This document shows, piece by piece, positions 1 through 8,850 of a DNA stretch of 64,000 nucleotides; the first letter of the stretch is position 1, and the number at the start of each line of letters is the position of its first letter. Source of the DNA: CAYMZZ01 sp047600605. GTDB lineage: Bacteria > Bacteroidota > Bacteroidia > Chitinophagales > Chitinophagaceae. The stretch spans positions 248,001 to 312,000 of the forward strand of contig JASGKK010000003.1 in NCBI GenBank assembly GCA_047600605.1. The letters are read 5' to 3'. The translations under genes and the position numbers were made by a program. Below the pieces are notes generated by a model that saw only the letters and a program-made list of their open reading frames with translations, ran no database searches and was not told where the DNA came from.

Positions 1-1000
1 CGTTCTTATCCGGGTGTGCATTATGAACGGTGCTGAGCGCGCTGATGTCGCCGGCATATAAATGAAATGCCGAACCGTCTACAAAGGCTTTGGCAGCCGC
101 ATCGTTGAGAATGGTAAGCGGATAATTGGGATTATCGCAGTTGTGATCCCATACAATGATCTTTGTAGTAATCCCAGCTGATTGAAATGCAGGCCCCAGG
201 CTGTTCTTGATAAAATCGCGCTGCTGCTCGGCTGTCATTACCATACTTGGATTATTGCCGCCATGGAGGGGTTCATTCTGCGGAGTGATGGCATCTATGG
301 TAATGCCTTCCGCTTTCATACCCTGAATATATTTTATTAAATACTGTGCATACACATCATAATACGCCGGTTTCAGACTGCCTCCTACAGAGCTGCCATT
401 GTCTTTCATCCACACGGGCGGGCTCCAGGGTGTACCCAGAATTTTGATAGTGGGGTTGATCGCCAGTATTTCCTTCAGCAAAGGAATAAGACCTGTACCA
501 CCCGCCTTTTCTGAATTGAGGCTGAAATTGGCCAGCGTAAGATCCGTTTGCCCGGCAGGCATATCGTTGTAGCTATATACTTCTGCACTCAGATCAGATG
601 CACCAATTGCGATGCGCAGGTAACTGATGCCTATACCATTGGTGGTAGAAAAAAGATCCTGTAGCAGGCTTTCTTTAATAGTTGGACTAAGATTATTGAT
701 AAGTGTGGCACTACCGGAAGTGAGGGTATAGCCAAAACCATCTACGGACTGAAACCGGGATGTTGTGTCTACCGTAATTACCGGGTTGAAATTGGTGGTA
801 GTGATAAAGGAAAGCACGGTAGACTGTTTCTGCAGCAATGCAGCCTGATCGCCGCGGGTAAGCCAGTAATCCATTTCATTGACCTGTGGGCCGGGTGTTG
901 GCGGGTCCGGATCAGGATTGCCACCACCTGGTTTTTTACTGCAATCACCCTGTACACATGCCAGCCAGAGGAGAGCGGCCAGCGCTAATTTACTTTTCAT
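1..1000 (-). CDS. GH30 family glycoside hydrolase (3' end beyond window)
   Basis: Partial gene: the frame opens at the ATG complementary to 998-1000 and runs off the left edge, giving about 333 residues with no C-terminus. It starts with a hydrophobic export signal (MKSKLALAALLWLACVQG) followed by Cys20 and a Gly/Pro/Asp-rich linker, so it is probably a lipoprotein. The motif TPQNEP places Glu243 as the likely acid/base of clan GH-A family GH30, and the text FQSVDGFGYTLTSGSA near residue 80 is typical of this family's N-terminus. The nucleophile lies outside the window. Known GH30 activities include beta-1,6-glucanase, glucosylceramidase and xylanase; which applies here cannot be told. It is 91 bases downstream of the esterase gene and is probably co-transcribed with it. 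Confidence 0.85.
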   Translation of the reverse strand, partial: MKSKLALAALLWLACVQGDCSKKPGGGNPDPDPPTPGPQVNEMDYWLTRGDQAALLQKQSTVLSFITTTNFNPVITVDTTSRFQSVDGFGYTLTSGSATLINNLSPTIKESLLQDLFSTTNGIGISYLRIAIGASDLSAEVYSYNDMPAGQTDLTLANFSLNSEKAGGTGLIPLLKEILAINPTIKILGTPWSPPVWMKDNGSSVGGSLKPAYYDVYAQYLIKYIQGMKAEGITIDAITPQNEPLHGGNNPSMVMTAEQQRDFIKNSLGPAFQSAGITTKIIVWDHNCDNPNYPLTILNDAAAKAFVDGSAFHLYAGDISALSTVHNAHPDKN

Positions 1001-1091
1001 AGACAACCAATTTTTTATTGCTGCGGAGCCAATCGGGCAAACACGGCATTTCCCTACTATAGACACTAAATTTGTCTGGTTGTACTAAACC

Positions 1092-1880
1092 TCAGCCCTT
1101 TTTATGCTGAGAAAAGAGCCATTTCAACAGGCCGGGTTCCGCAAAGGCAGGATCCCAGCTGTTGTGATTGGCTTCGGGATATTCGGTATAGCGGACCCTT
1201 GCGCCTGCTTTTTGCAACGCTGCCAGCATCTGCCGTGAAAATGAGGGCAATACCACATCGTCTTTGGCTCCATGAAATATCCACCAGCCAGACTGACGGA
1301 TTGAAGCTGCGGTGGCCGGGTCAGCACCTCCGCAAATGGCAATAGCCCCGGCAAAAACACCCGGCCTGCGCCTTGCCAGTTCAAATGTACCCATGCCGCC
1401 CATACTCAATCCCATCACATAGACCTGCTGCCGGCGGATTTTATATTGTCGAAAAAGGTTATCTGTAAGCGATACCAGCAAACGCATGGAACGGGACGGT
1501 TCTCCATCGGCTACGAAATAGAATGTACGCTTGCCGTTTTTATCGGCTACGGTCTGCACATTGCTCCAGTAATCGGTGGCCGCACATTGCGGAAATATCA
1601 CGATAGCCGGATATTGCTGGCGCACACTGTCTGCCAGAAACATCCGTGCACCATGCGTCAGTTGTTTCTTATTATCATTGCCACTTTCGCCACGGCCATG
1701 CAAAAAGATCAGCAGCGGATAAGCCCTGGATGAATCATAATTTGCCGGCAACAATACTCTATAAGGGAGGGTATCGCCACTTTGAATAAACTTTTTATAC
1801 TCATACTGCTCCAAATCCTGTGCCTGTATGAGATCACAACTGCAAAAAACAGCCAGGAAGAAAATGAATGTTTTTTTCAT
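1092..1880 (-). CDS. Secreted alpha/beta-hydrolase esterase (CE1/PHB depolymerase-like)
   Basis: 262 residues with an N-terminal signal peptide ending near ...DLIQAQ. The oxyanion-loop motif FLHGRGESG lies near residue 60, the nucleophile elbow GLSMGG (Ser about 159) in the middle, then Asp in GAKDD and His in EANHNSWD, so a full Ser-Asp-His triad is visible. The layout matches extracellular esterases of the PHB-depolymerase/CE1 group, often annotated as prolyl oligopeptidase family. Its place beside GH30, GH3 and GH43 suggests it removes acyl groups such as acetyl or feruloyl from a polysaccharide. That substrate is inferred from context only. A terminator lies between it and the upstream GH3 gene, so it probably has its own promoter. 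Confidence 0.8.
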   Translation of the reverse strand: MKKTFIFFLAVFCSCDLIQAQDLEQYEYKKFIQSGDTLPYRVLLPANYDSSRAYPLLIFLHGRGESGNDNKKQLTHGARMFLADSVRQQYPAIVIFPQCAATDYWSNVQTVADKNGKRTFYFVADGEPSRSMRLLVSLTDNLFRQYKIRRQQVYVMGLSMGGMGTFELARRRPGVFAGAIAICGGADPATAASIRQSGWWIFHGAKDDVVLPSFSRQMLAALQKAGARVRYTEYPEANHNSWDPAFAEPGLLKWLFSQHKKG

Positions 1881-1929
1881 GATTTTTGATCAATCATTTA
1901 TTTAATAATTAATATCTGTTGCTACACCA

Positions 1930-1975
1930 TAAATAAAACAGCCCGGATTAGCAATTGCTAAAATACCGGGCTGTA
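1930..1975 (-). terminator. Intrinsic terminator after the GH3 gene
   Basis: An inverted repeat with 8-bp arms CAGCCCGG (1939-1946) and CCGGGCTG (1966-1973) encloses a second small palindrome, TAGCAATTGCTA. On the minus strand the second arm is followed by TTTTATTT, as in a rho-independent terminator. It sits just after the GH3 stop codon (2003-2005) and before the esterase start (1880), and so marks the end of the DoxX-GH43-SGNH-GH3 operon. Confidence 0.8.
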
Positions 1976-2002
1976 AAACTCTATCCATTTATAGCAGCCT
2001 GC

Positions 2003-4295
2003 TTAAAGGCTCCAGTTAAGTTTCGCCTTCTTTACATCGCGCGAATTACCGCCGATCATAATTTCAAACTCACCCGGCTCCCATACGTATTTAAGATCGT
2101 AATTATAAAACTTCAGCGTTTCGGTAGTAATCGTAAAGCTGATGGTCTTTGACTCACCGGCTTTGAGCGATATTTTCTGAAATCCTTTCAGCTCCTGTAC
2201 GGGCCGTGTAACAGATCCTACCATATCGCGCAGATAAAGCTGTACTACCTCTTTTCCTTCGGCCTGGCCAATATTGGTAACCGTAACGCTCGCAGTAATA
2301 GTCTGATTACCCCTGGGGCTCGATGTGCTCAGTTTTACATCGCTGTAGCTGAACTGTGTGTAGCTTAATCCAAAGCCAAACGGATAAAGCGGGTCATTGG
2401 ACACATCGAGGTAATTGGAGCGGAACTTGGAAAACCATTTGCCTTCGCCCAATGGACGGCCTGTGTTTTTGTGATTATAAAACAGCGGTACCTGTCCTAC
2501 ATTTTGCGGGAACGTAGTGCTTAGTTTACCGGAAGGATTTACATCACCAAACAATACATCGGCAATAGCATCAGCCGGCTTCGCTGCCACCAAACCATAC
2601 GTTGAGAATAGCAGGTACATTGGCATGCTCCCAGCTGAGCGCGAGTGGGCGGCCTGTAAACAGTACCAGTACTACCGGTTTACCGGTTTTCAGCAATGCA
2701 GCCAGCAGGTCTTTCTGTACCTGGGGGATTTCGATATTGGTACGGCTGCTTGATTCACCGCTCATTTCAGATGCCTCGCCCAGTGCAGCTACTACCACAT
2801 CAGACTGATTGGCAATCGCCACGGCTTCGGCAATGATATCGGCAGCAGGCCGTTCATCGCGTGCAATGGTACGGCCAAACATAGTACCCCGATCCTGCAG
2901 TTCTTTATTTGCTTCTACATTGGAGCCCTTTGCATATAATATTTTGGCTTGTGAGCCCACTACTTCTTTGAGACCTGCCAGCAGTGAGGTAGCATTTTGC
3001 AGATTGGCGGCCACACTCCAGGTGCCGGGCATATTTTCTTTTGAATCTGCCAGCGGGCCAATGAGGGCAATTGTACCGCTTTTGCGCAATGGCAATGTGT
3101 TTTTATCATTTTTCAGCAATACAAAACTTTCGGCAGCGATCTTACGTGCTTCGCGACGATGTTCGGGAGTGAAGATTTCCGTTTTTGCACGGTTCTCATC
3201 GCAATAGCGATAGGGATCTTCAAATAGGCCGAGTTTATATTTTGCTTCCAGTATACGACGGCAGGCAGCATCGATCTGCTGCACAGTGATCTTCCCTTCT
3301 TTAAGTGACTGTGGCAGGGTGGTAAGCAATCCCTCACCCACCATATCCATATCTATACCTGCTGCCAGTGCACGGGCCGAAACTGTTTTGAGATCACCGA
3401 TACCATGATCGATCATTTCATTGATGCCGGTATAATCCGTTACCAGAAATCCTTTAAAGCCCCACTGCTTGCGCAGTACATCGGTAAGCAGCCATTTGTT
3501 GGCAGTGGCAGGCACACCATCCACTTCGTTGAAGCTGGCCATCACACTTCCCACACCGGCATCAACAGCAGCCTTGTACGGAGGGAAATATTCATTGTAC
3601 ATACGCTGATGGCTCATATCGGTCGTGTTGTAATCGCGGCCGGCTTCGGCAGCGCCATAGAGGGCATAATGTTTTACACAGGCCATGATGGTATTGTTGC
3701 GCGAAAGATCAGTACCCTGGTAACCGCGTACCATGGCTTTGGCAATTTCTGAACCGAGATAAGCATCTTCACCATTGCCTTCCGAAATACGTCCCCAGCG
3801 CGGGTCGCGCGAAATATCTACCATGGGCGAAAAGGTCCAGTTGATACCATCAGCACTGGCCTCAATGGCGGCAATACGGGCACTGCGCTCAACGGCTGTC
3901 ATATCCCAGTTGCAGCTAAGGCCCAGCGGAATGGGAAATACGGTCTCATATCCGTGTATCACATCCATACCAAACAACAGCGGGATTTTGAGCCGGCTTT
4001 TTTCAACAGCCAGTCTTTGCACCTCTCTGATCTTGGCTACTGATTTTATGTTGAACAATCCGCCTACCTGACCCTGTTCAATCTTTTTTGCAATATCTGA
4101 GTTGGAGGCCTGTCCTGTCACAATATCTCCTGCGCCCGGCAGATTGAGCTGCCCGATTTTCTCCTGCAATGTCATCTTCTTCATCAGTGCGTCGATAAAC
4201 GCTTTCATCTTTGCGTCTTCTGCACGCTGCGCCATGGCCATCGTGCCTGCAAGCAGGGCCAGGGTCAGCATTCCAAATCTGTGTAACCTTGTCAT
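2003..4295 (-). pseudogene. bglX: BglX-like GH3 beta-glucosidase, broken by a one-base frameshift
   Basis: The N-terminal part (4295 to 2571) gives 574 residues: a signal peptide, the GH3 TIM barrel (KHY at 208-210, nucleophile Asp287 in LVTDYTG) and most of the alpha/beta-sandwich domain. It then stops right after the text VWFGGSEAG. Where family members continue with NAIADVLFGD, this sequence reads DAIADVLFGD in another frame, which runs open to 2003 and encodes the rest of the sandwich and the Fn3-like domain. Deleting a single base near 2573 restores a 763-residue protein, close to the usual BglX length of about 765. No other lesion is visible, so this is a recent mutation or an assembly error. 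The intact enzyme would hydrolyse beta-glucosides, including sophoro-oligosaccharides, in the periplasm. It is the last gene of the DoxX-GH43-SGNH-GH3 run. Confidence 0.88.
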
Positions 4296-4309
4296 TGTTG
4301 ATTGTTTTA

Positions 4310-4984
4310 TTATTTCAATAAATGAGGTTCGATGAGTTTTTGCCAGATGGCATAGCCCTGCGCATTCATGTGCAGTTTATCACCGAGAAAAATATCCGGG
4401 CGGGGCTGTCCATTATCTGCCAGCATGGGATGGTATACGTCTATAAACGTAGTCTTCTTTTTCTTCTTCAAAAACTGGCGGATAGCTGTATTGGCTTCGA
4501 GCATTTTGGGCATAAGGTGCTGGCGGCTGGGACTTGGTTTCAACGATACAAACACAATAGGTACACGCGGAAAACGGTTACGGATCATCGAAAAAAGTGT
4601 TTTAAACCGTTGCACTACGGTAGCTGCTGATACGGTATCGGAAGCCGCCAGATCATTTTCCCCGCAATAGATCACTATCTGCCGGGGATCATACTTAAAT
4701 ATCACATCTTCGGCATAGCGGATCACATCGGGTAATGAAGAGCCTCCGAATCCGCGGTTGATGATAGGATATGAGGGAAAATAAGATTGTACATCTTTCC
4801 AGTTGGTAAAAGATGAGCTGCCTACAAAAAGTATTTGCTTTGCAGCAGGTGTGTGCAGGCTGTCTGCTTTACGAAAGGCCACTATATCATTCCAGAAAGC
4901 TGTGCCCGGCTGTGCATGCACCTGTGTACATACAGCTACAAAAAACGCGAATAGTATCAGCCTGCAATTTTTACTGCTCATCAT
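4310..4984 (-). CDS. Secreted SGNH/GDSL-type hydrolase
   Basis: 224 residues with a signal peptide ending ...QVHAQ. The four SGNH blocks are present: block I as ILFVGSSSF (Ser about 57 in a GSS variant of GDS), block II Gly in NRGFGGSS, block III Asn in CGENDLA, and block V Asp/His in GDKLHMNAQG. The family includes carbohydrate acetylesterases and lipases. Lying 14 bases before GH3 and 18 bases after GH43, it is most likely a deacetylase acting on the glycan that the operon degrades. MSSKN at 4981 is an equally good start. Confidence 0.82.
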   Translation of the reverse strand: MMSSKNCRLILFAFFVAVCTQVHAQPGTAFWNDIVAFRKADSLHTPAAKQILFVGSSSFTNWKDVQSYFPSYPIINRGFGGSSLPDVIRYAEDVIFKYDPRQIVIYCGENDLAASDTVSAATVVQRFKTLFSMIRNRFPRVPIVFVSLKPSPSRQHLMPKMLEANTAIRQFLKKKKKTTFIDVYHPMLADNGQPRPDIFLGDKLHMNAQGYAIWQKLIEPHLLK

Positions 4985-5002
4985 ACCGATTCTTTTTATT
5001 TA

Positions 5003-6790
5003 TCAATGTACTTCCAGTGTTTTGTAACGTGCCGATACCCCATTTTCATTGATCGCTTCAATGGTGAAATAATAGGTTTTTTCCCGATCCATGGCCTTAA
5101 ACCAGTATTCGTTGAGGTCATGTACCATCACACAGTTGTAGAGGCGGTCGGGCGATGTGCCATAGTAGATATTATAAGCATATGCATTATCTACCGGGCT
5201 CCATTTAATATAAGCACTCCGTTTAATATAAGCACTCCGTTTGTCTTTTTCGGTACGCAGCACCATAAACTGTTTTACCGCTGCCGGCTTTTCGCCATTG
5301 CCATTTCCAAATACACGCAGGCCGCTGATCGCAAACTTGCCCGTAGGCATATGAATATTTTCCAGTTTGATGTAACGGGCCTGTATGGGCTGTGACAGCT
5401 CTACGTAATCGTGTGGCACATCTGTTTTATTGGCACTCTTATCGGCCATCACTGTCCATTTGCGTCCATCAGTTGACGCGAGGAGGCGGTATTGATGATA
5501 CTGATCGAGTCGTTTACCCAGCCGGTCATCTGCGACATCCTGATCAGCGTAATTGATCTGTACGGCATTGACAGTTGATAGTTGTCCCAAATCAGTCTGA
5601 ATCCATTCACCTTTACCGGCAGAGGCTGCACTCCAGTAGGTTTTAATATTTTCATCCACTGCATTGTTGGCAAAGAAACTGCCGAGGGTGGAAGACACGG
5701 TGACTGGTTTTTTGTAGTTGAGCAGCATCCAGCCGGTAAAGGCCTGGGTGCCGTAAGGGGCCACAGGCATTTCTTTTACCACATGCGGCAGATAATGCGG
5801 GTAATCGCCAAAAGAGGTATTGCAGTACATCACATCGTTGGCATCGAAACCAGTTGGCCAGATACCGAGTCTTCTTTCAAAATTATTTTTTACAGACAAT
5901 ACAATGGTAGAGACATGCCAGTAGTTGTTGAACTTATCCTGGAATGTAGCACCATGACCTGCTCCGCGGGCAAACCCTCCCGGTTTGAAACTGAGCGGAT
6001 CTGATTGCGGGGTAAACGGACCCAATGGGCCATCACCTACCAGCAATCCATCGGCATAGCCGCTGAATTCGGTACCGGGAGCGCCATACTGCAGGTAATA
6101 CTTGTTTTTATATTTCGTCATGTGCGACCCTTCGATAAAAGGATCGAGAAATGTATTGTCCATATACTCGCCAAAGCGCTGCCATCCATAACGCCAGTCT
6201 TCGAGAAAATACATTTCTTTACGTGCACCCAGCGGCTGCATTGTCTTGCGGTCGAGTTCCACACCGTACATGGGATAGCGATTGCTGCTGCCATTGTACA
6301 TATACAGCCGGCCATCATCATCAGTAAAGAAAGAAGGATCCCAGCCTCCAATGGCAAATGAATCAACGAGTGGCTTCCAATCATCGACTTTGGGGTTGGT
6401 ACTCATCCAGATGGTAAAATTGGATGAATAGGTAGAACCAAACACGAGCATGGTATCGCCAACGATGCCTACTGCAGGTGCGCAAAGTTCATCATATACC
6501 TTATTCCAGGGGCGCAGAAACCGGCGTGATACAAAGTTCCAGTTGAGCATGTCTTCGCTCCACCAGTACCCCCATTGATTGGTGCTAAACAGGAAATAGG
6601 TGCCTTTATACGTTACAATTACCGGATCGGCTGTAGCGCGATGGCGTCCCCATTCACTGAAATTGGGAATGGGCGTATATCCATAATCTATATTGATCGG
6701 ATTGCAATAAGTGCGTTGCTGTGCACGACTATCAACAGACGAAAAGAAGAGCCCCAGCAACACAACAACTGATACAATATTTTTTTTCAT
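5003..6790 (-). CDS. GH43-like glycosidase with F5/8 type C and Fn3 domains
   Basis: 595 residues. A signal peptide (cleavage near ...SRAQ) is followed by a five-bladed GH43-type domain at about 30-345. The expected acidic residues are visible: Asp55 in RATADPVI (base), Asp151 in GGWDPSFF and Glu220 in FIEGSHMTKY (acid). Residues about 355-490 form a discoidin/F5-8C carbohydrate-binding domain (DLGQLSTVNAVQINYADQD and a KLENIHMPTG strand), and about 505-595 an Fn3-like domain. GH43 enzymes usually remove arabinose, xylose or galactose. The subfamily cannot be fixed by eye. It starts 5 bases after the DoxX stop codon, so the two are co-transcribed. An 18-bp tandem duplication doubles the hexapeptide RSAYIK before the Fn3 domain. 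Confidence 0.85.
   Translation of the reverse strand: MKKNIVSVVVLLGLFFSSVDSRAQQRTYCNPINIDYGYTPIPNFSEWGRHRATADPVIVTYKGTYFLFSTNQWGYWWSEDMLNWNFVSRRFLRPWNKVYDELCAPAVGIVGDTMLVFGSTYSSNFTIWMSTNPKVDDWKPLVDSFAIGGWDPSFFTDDDGRLYMYNGSSNRYPMYGVELDRKTMQPLGARKEMYFLEDWRYGWQRFGEYMDNTFLDPFIEGSHMTKYKNKYYLQYGAPGTEFSGYADGLLVGDGPLGPFTPQSDPLSFKPGGFARGAGHGATFQDKFNNYWHVSTIVLSVKNNFERRLGIWPTGFDANDVMYCNTSFGDYPHYLPHVVKEMPVAPYGTQAFTGWMLLNYKKPVTVSSTLGSFFANNAVDENIKTYWSAASAGKGEWIQTDLGQLSTVNAVQINYADQDVADDRLGKRLDQYHQYRLLASTDGRKWTVMADKSANKTDVPHDYVELSQPIQARYIKLENIHMPTGKFAISGLRVFGNGNGEKPAAVKQFMVLRTEKDKRSAYIKRSAYIKWSPVDNAYAYNIYYGTSPDRLYNCVMVHDLNEYWFKAMDREKTYYFTIEAINENGVSARYKTLEVH
5204..5239. repeat. 18-bp perfect tandem duplication inside the GH43 gene
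   Basis: The unit TTTAATATAAGCACTCCG occurs twice without mismatch (5204-5221 and 5222-5239) and is followed by TTT. It stays in frame and duplicates the hexapeptide RSAYIK at the start of the Fn3-like domain. The perfect identity points to recent replication slippage. Confidence 0.95.
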
Positions 6791-6795
6791 GTACT

Positions 6796-7221
6796 TCAGT
6801 TCCGGGATTTTGTTTTTGAAAATAAAAGACCATCCAGGCTAAGCGCTCCTGGGCCACAGCAAAAAAACAGGACCGCCAGTAATACAAACAGGAAAGGATG
6901 CTGATCGGAGTACCAGACCTGCCCATGTCCTACAAAAAAAGTGATATAGCCCATGGTGATGACTATGCCCAATGCGGCTATGCGGGTAAACAGGCCCAGC
7001 ATGAGCAGCATACCCATTGCCAGTTCCATGCCTTTTCCCATATATACCATAGTTGCCGGTGAGGAAAATCCTTTGAAGGCCTCCCAGTTAAAATATCCTT
7101 TCATGGTAGCTGCATCAAATAGTTCTCCGCCATGATAGGCCAGAAACCCGCCTGTCAGTATCCGGACCAGTGCCAGGCCTGTGGATTGCCAAATGGGTTG
7201 GGAGGAGAAAAGTTTATGCAT
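6796..7221 (-). CDS. DoxX family membrane protein
   Basis: 141 residues with four hydrophobic segments (about 13-30, 55-72, 78-97 and 105-125). The text LVRILTGGFLAYHGGELFD near the N-terminus and LAMGMLLMLGLFTRIAA in the middle are characteristic of the DoxX/DoxD-like inner-membrane family. Members are linked to redox processes, but no reaction can be assigned here. It is the first gene of the DoxX-GH43-SGNH-GH3 run. DoxX genes are frequent passengers in Bacteroidota carbohydrate loci. The palindromic element at 7279-7374 lies upstream. Confidence 0.8.
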   Translation of the reverse strand: MHKLFSSQPIWQSTGLALVRILTGGFLAYHGGELFDAATMKGYFNWEAFKGFSSPATMVYMGKGMELAMGMLLMLGLFTRIAALGIVITMGYITFFVGHGQVWYSDQHPFLFVLLAVLFFCCGPGALSLDGLLFSKTKSRN

Positions 7222-7278
7222 AGTACAATCGTTAGAAGAAGGGGGATGTGCTGCTCACAAATTTACGGCTCTTACTGC

Positions 7279-7374
7279 TAAAAGTTTAAAAGTATAAAGG
7301 TTTAAAGGACGTACGGAACTTAGGCCATAAACGGGCTAATATCACTTTTAAACCTTTATACTTTTAAACTTTAC
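7279..7374. repeat. Intergenic palindromic element R1
   Basis: Two arms of about 30 bp (7279-7308 and 7345-7374) are near-perfect reverse complements built from short words of the form AAAGTATAAAGGTTTAAA, separated by about 36 bases. The stop codon of the GH144 gene (7371-7373) lies inside the right arm, so the hairpin would form at the 3' end of that message. The same word recurs in degenerate form in element R7 near 52.6 kb. Confidence 0.85.
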
Positions 7375-8729
7375 TTTATCCAGGGACTCTCAAACCCCAG
7401 CTTTTTCAATCCTTCCTTTATCTCGGGACTGCTCATAAATAAACGCCACAGGAGACCGGTCCGGTAATTTTCCATCATTACCACAATTGGTCCCTGGTCA
7501 ATAGCCAGGTAGCGCTGGGGATACCAGTTTTCTGTATCGCTGAAGGCATCGTAGAATCCATAAATCCCGAACAACTGTTCTTTTTTCTCTGTATACCAGT
7601 AACGCATGGCCGCCATTGATTCTGCCGGCGTATAGGGCATGGAAGAAAGTGCAGCAGTAGGTGCAATCACCCCTTTATCGCGTTTGGTTCCGGGTGCATG
7701 TCCCGAATACCCTTTTACAGAGTAACTGGAAGTAAGCCCCCAGCTTTGAGGGCCATATCCCCGGTACTGGTTTTTATTTTCCACGCACCACTTGTAATTG
7801 ATCAGCGCCTGATGCTGGTTTTCTTTCCAATAATCAGCATACTGATCTTTCAGTCCACGCGGATCGAGACCGAGATAAGAATAATGCGCCCAAAAGAGAG
7901 GCCCGCCATATTGCTCTGCGCCATTATGCTTGAGCGCCAGTGGCAATCCATAAGGTGCAGCCTCTCCTTTTATCTGCCCGTTTTTGGCCCATCCTTCATG
8001 ATAAACTTCGGCAGACACTGCGTGTGTGGGCGACGATGCTGCCAGGATGTACATGATCAGGCATTCGTTATAACCTGAGACGGCAAAATTCATTTGCCAG
8101 CCATAGTTGGGGCTCCAGTGCCAGTACAATACATTTTTGCCATTGCGATACCAGTTGAAGTCCACTTCTTTCCAGAGCTTATCTGCACGATCGGCCAGCG
8201 CTTTTTCTGTTGCTGATCCGTTTTTCAGATACTGACGTACGCAAAGCAGCCCCTGCAACATAAATGAGGTTTCAACCAGGTCTCCCCCGTCATCATATTT
8301 ACTGAAAGGTTTTGTCTTGCCTGTTTCACCATTCCACCAGTGTGGCCAGGCACCATGAAACCGATCGGCCGTTTCCAGAAAGTGAATGATCTTTTCCAAC
8401 CGTGCCACGCCTTCGGCGCGTGTAATAAATCCCCGCTCCATCCCTACCAGTATGGCCATCACACCAAAGCCTCCGCCACCACTGGTCACTACGTTCATAT
8501 CATTTTGCGGATATTTTCCATCTGCATGATAACGCTCGCGTGCCAGGCCACTTACGGGCTCGGCTCCATCCCAGAAATAGCGGAATGTGGCCTGCTGCAC
8601 ATCATTGTATATGGCTTCCATATCTGCCGGCAGCGTATGTCCGCCCAGTTTGGCCGTATGACTGCAGCCCATCAATATAGTCAGCAAAAAAACCAGTGAC
8701 TGTATTTTCAATGCATTTGTTTTCTTCAT
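7371..8729 (-). CDS. GH144-type endo-beta-1,2-glucanase, lipoprotein (paralog 1)
   Basis: 452 residues from the ATG complementary to 8727-8729. An upstream in-frame ATG at 8768 would place 13 extra residues before a normal lipoprotein signal, so the inner start is preferred. The lipobox is LMGC in SLVFLLTILMGCSHTAK. The rest is one PF10091 (putative glucoamylase) domain, now CAZy GH144, whose founding member is an endo-beta-1,2-glucanase of Chitinophaga pinensis. Shared family text includes QATFRYFWDGAEPVSGLARE, GGDLVETSFMLQGLL, YWHWSPNYGWQMNFAVSGYN and AIDQGPIVVMMENYRTGLLW. It lies just downstream of the second SusCD-LamG cassette, behind a terminator. A surface-anchored glucanase is likely. 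The exact linkage is inferred from the family. Confidence 0.85.
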   Translation of the reverse strand: MKKTNALKIQSLVFLLTILMGCSHTAKLGGHTLPADMEAIYNDVQQATFRYFWDGAEPVSGLARERYHADGKYPQNDMNVVTSGGGGFGVMAILVGMERGFITRAEGVARLEKIIHFLETADRFHGAWPHWWNGETGKTKPFSKYDDGGDLVETSFMLQGLLCVRQYLKNGSATEKALADRADKLWKEVDFNWYRNGKNVLYWHWSPNYGWQMNFAVSGYNECLIMYILAASSPTHAVSAEVYHEGWAKNGQIKGEAAPYGLPLALKHNGAEQYGGPLFWAHYSYLGLDPRGLKDQYADYWKENQHQALINYKWCVENKNQYRGYGPQSWGLTSSYSVKGYSGHAPGTKRDKGVIAPTAALSSMPYTPAESMAAMRYWYTEKKEQLFGIYGFYDAFSDTENWYPQRYLAIDQGPIVVMMENYRTGLLWRLFMSSPEIKEGLKKLGFESPWIK

Positions 8730-8770
8730 AGTATATCTCATTAATACGATCAAGTACACATGTGTCACAA

Positions 8771-8825
8771 TAAAAAAACAACCGGGACCCGAAAGCCGGA
8801 TTACTCCAGCCTTACTGCCCGGTTG
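8771..8825 (-). terminator. Intrinsic terminator after the second SusCD-LamG operon
   Basis: Arms CAACCGGG (8779-8786) and CCCGGTTG (8818-8825) form an 8-bp perfect stem, and the minus strand continues into a run of seven T residues. It lies 26 bases after the LamG stop codon and before the GH144 start, so it separates the uptake genes from the enzyme gene. Confidence 0.82.
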
Positions 8826-8850
8826 CTATGCTAAAAGAAGAGACGCCTGA

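Noticed and set aside
2560..2640. Programmed ribosomal frameshift in the GH3 gene
   Set aside because: There is no slippery heptamer or downstream structure at the junction (GGCTGATGCT), and GH3 enzymes are not known to use frameshifting. A mutation or sequencing error is simpler.
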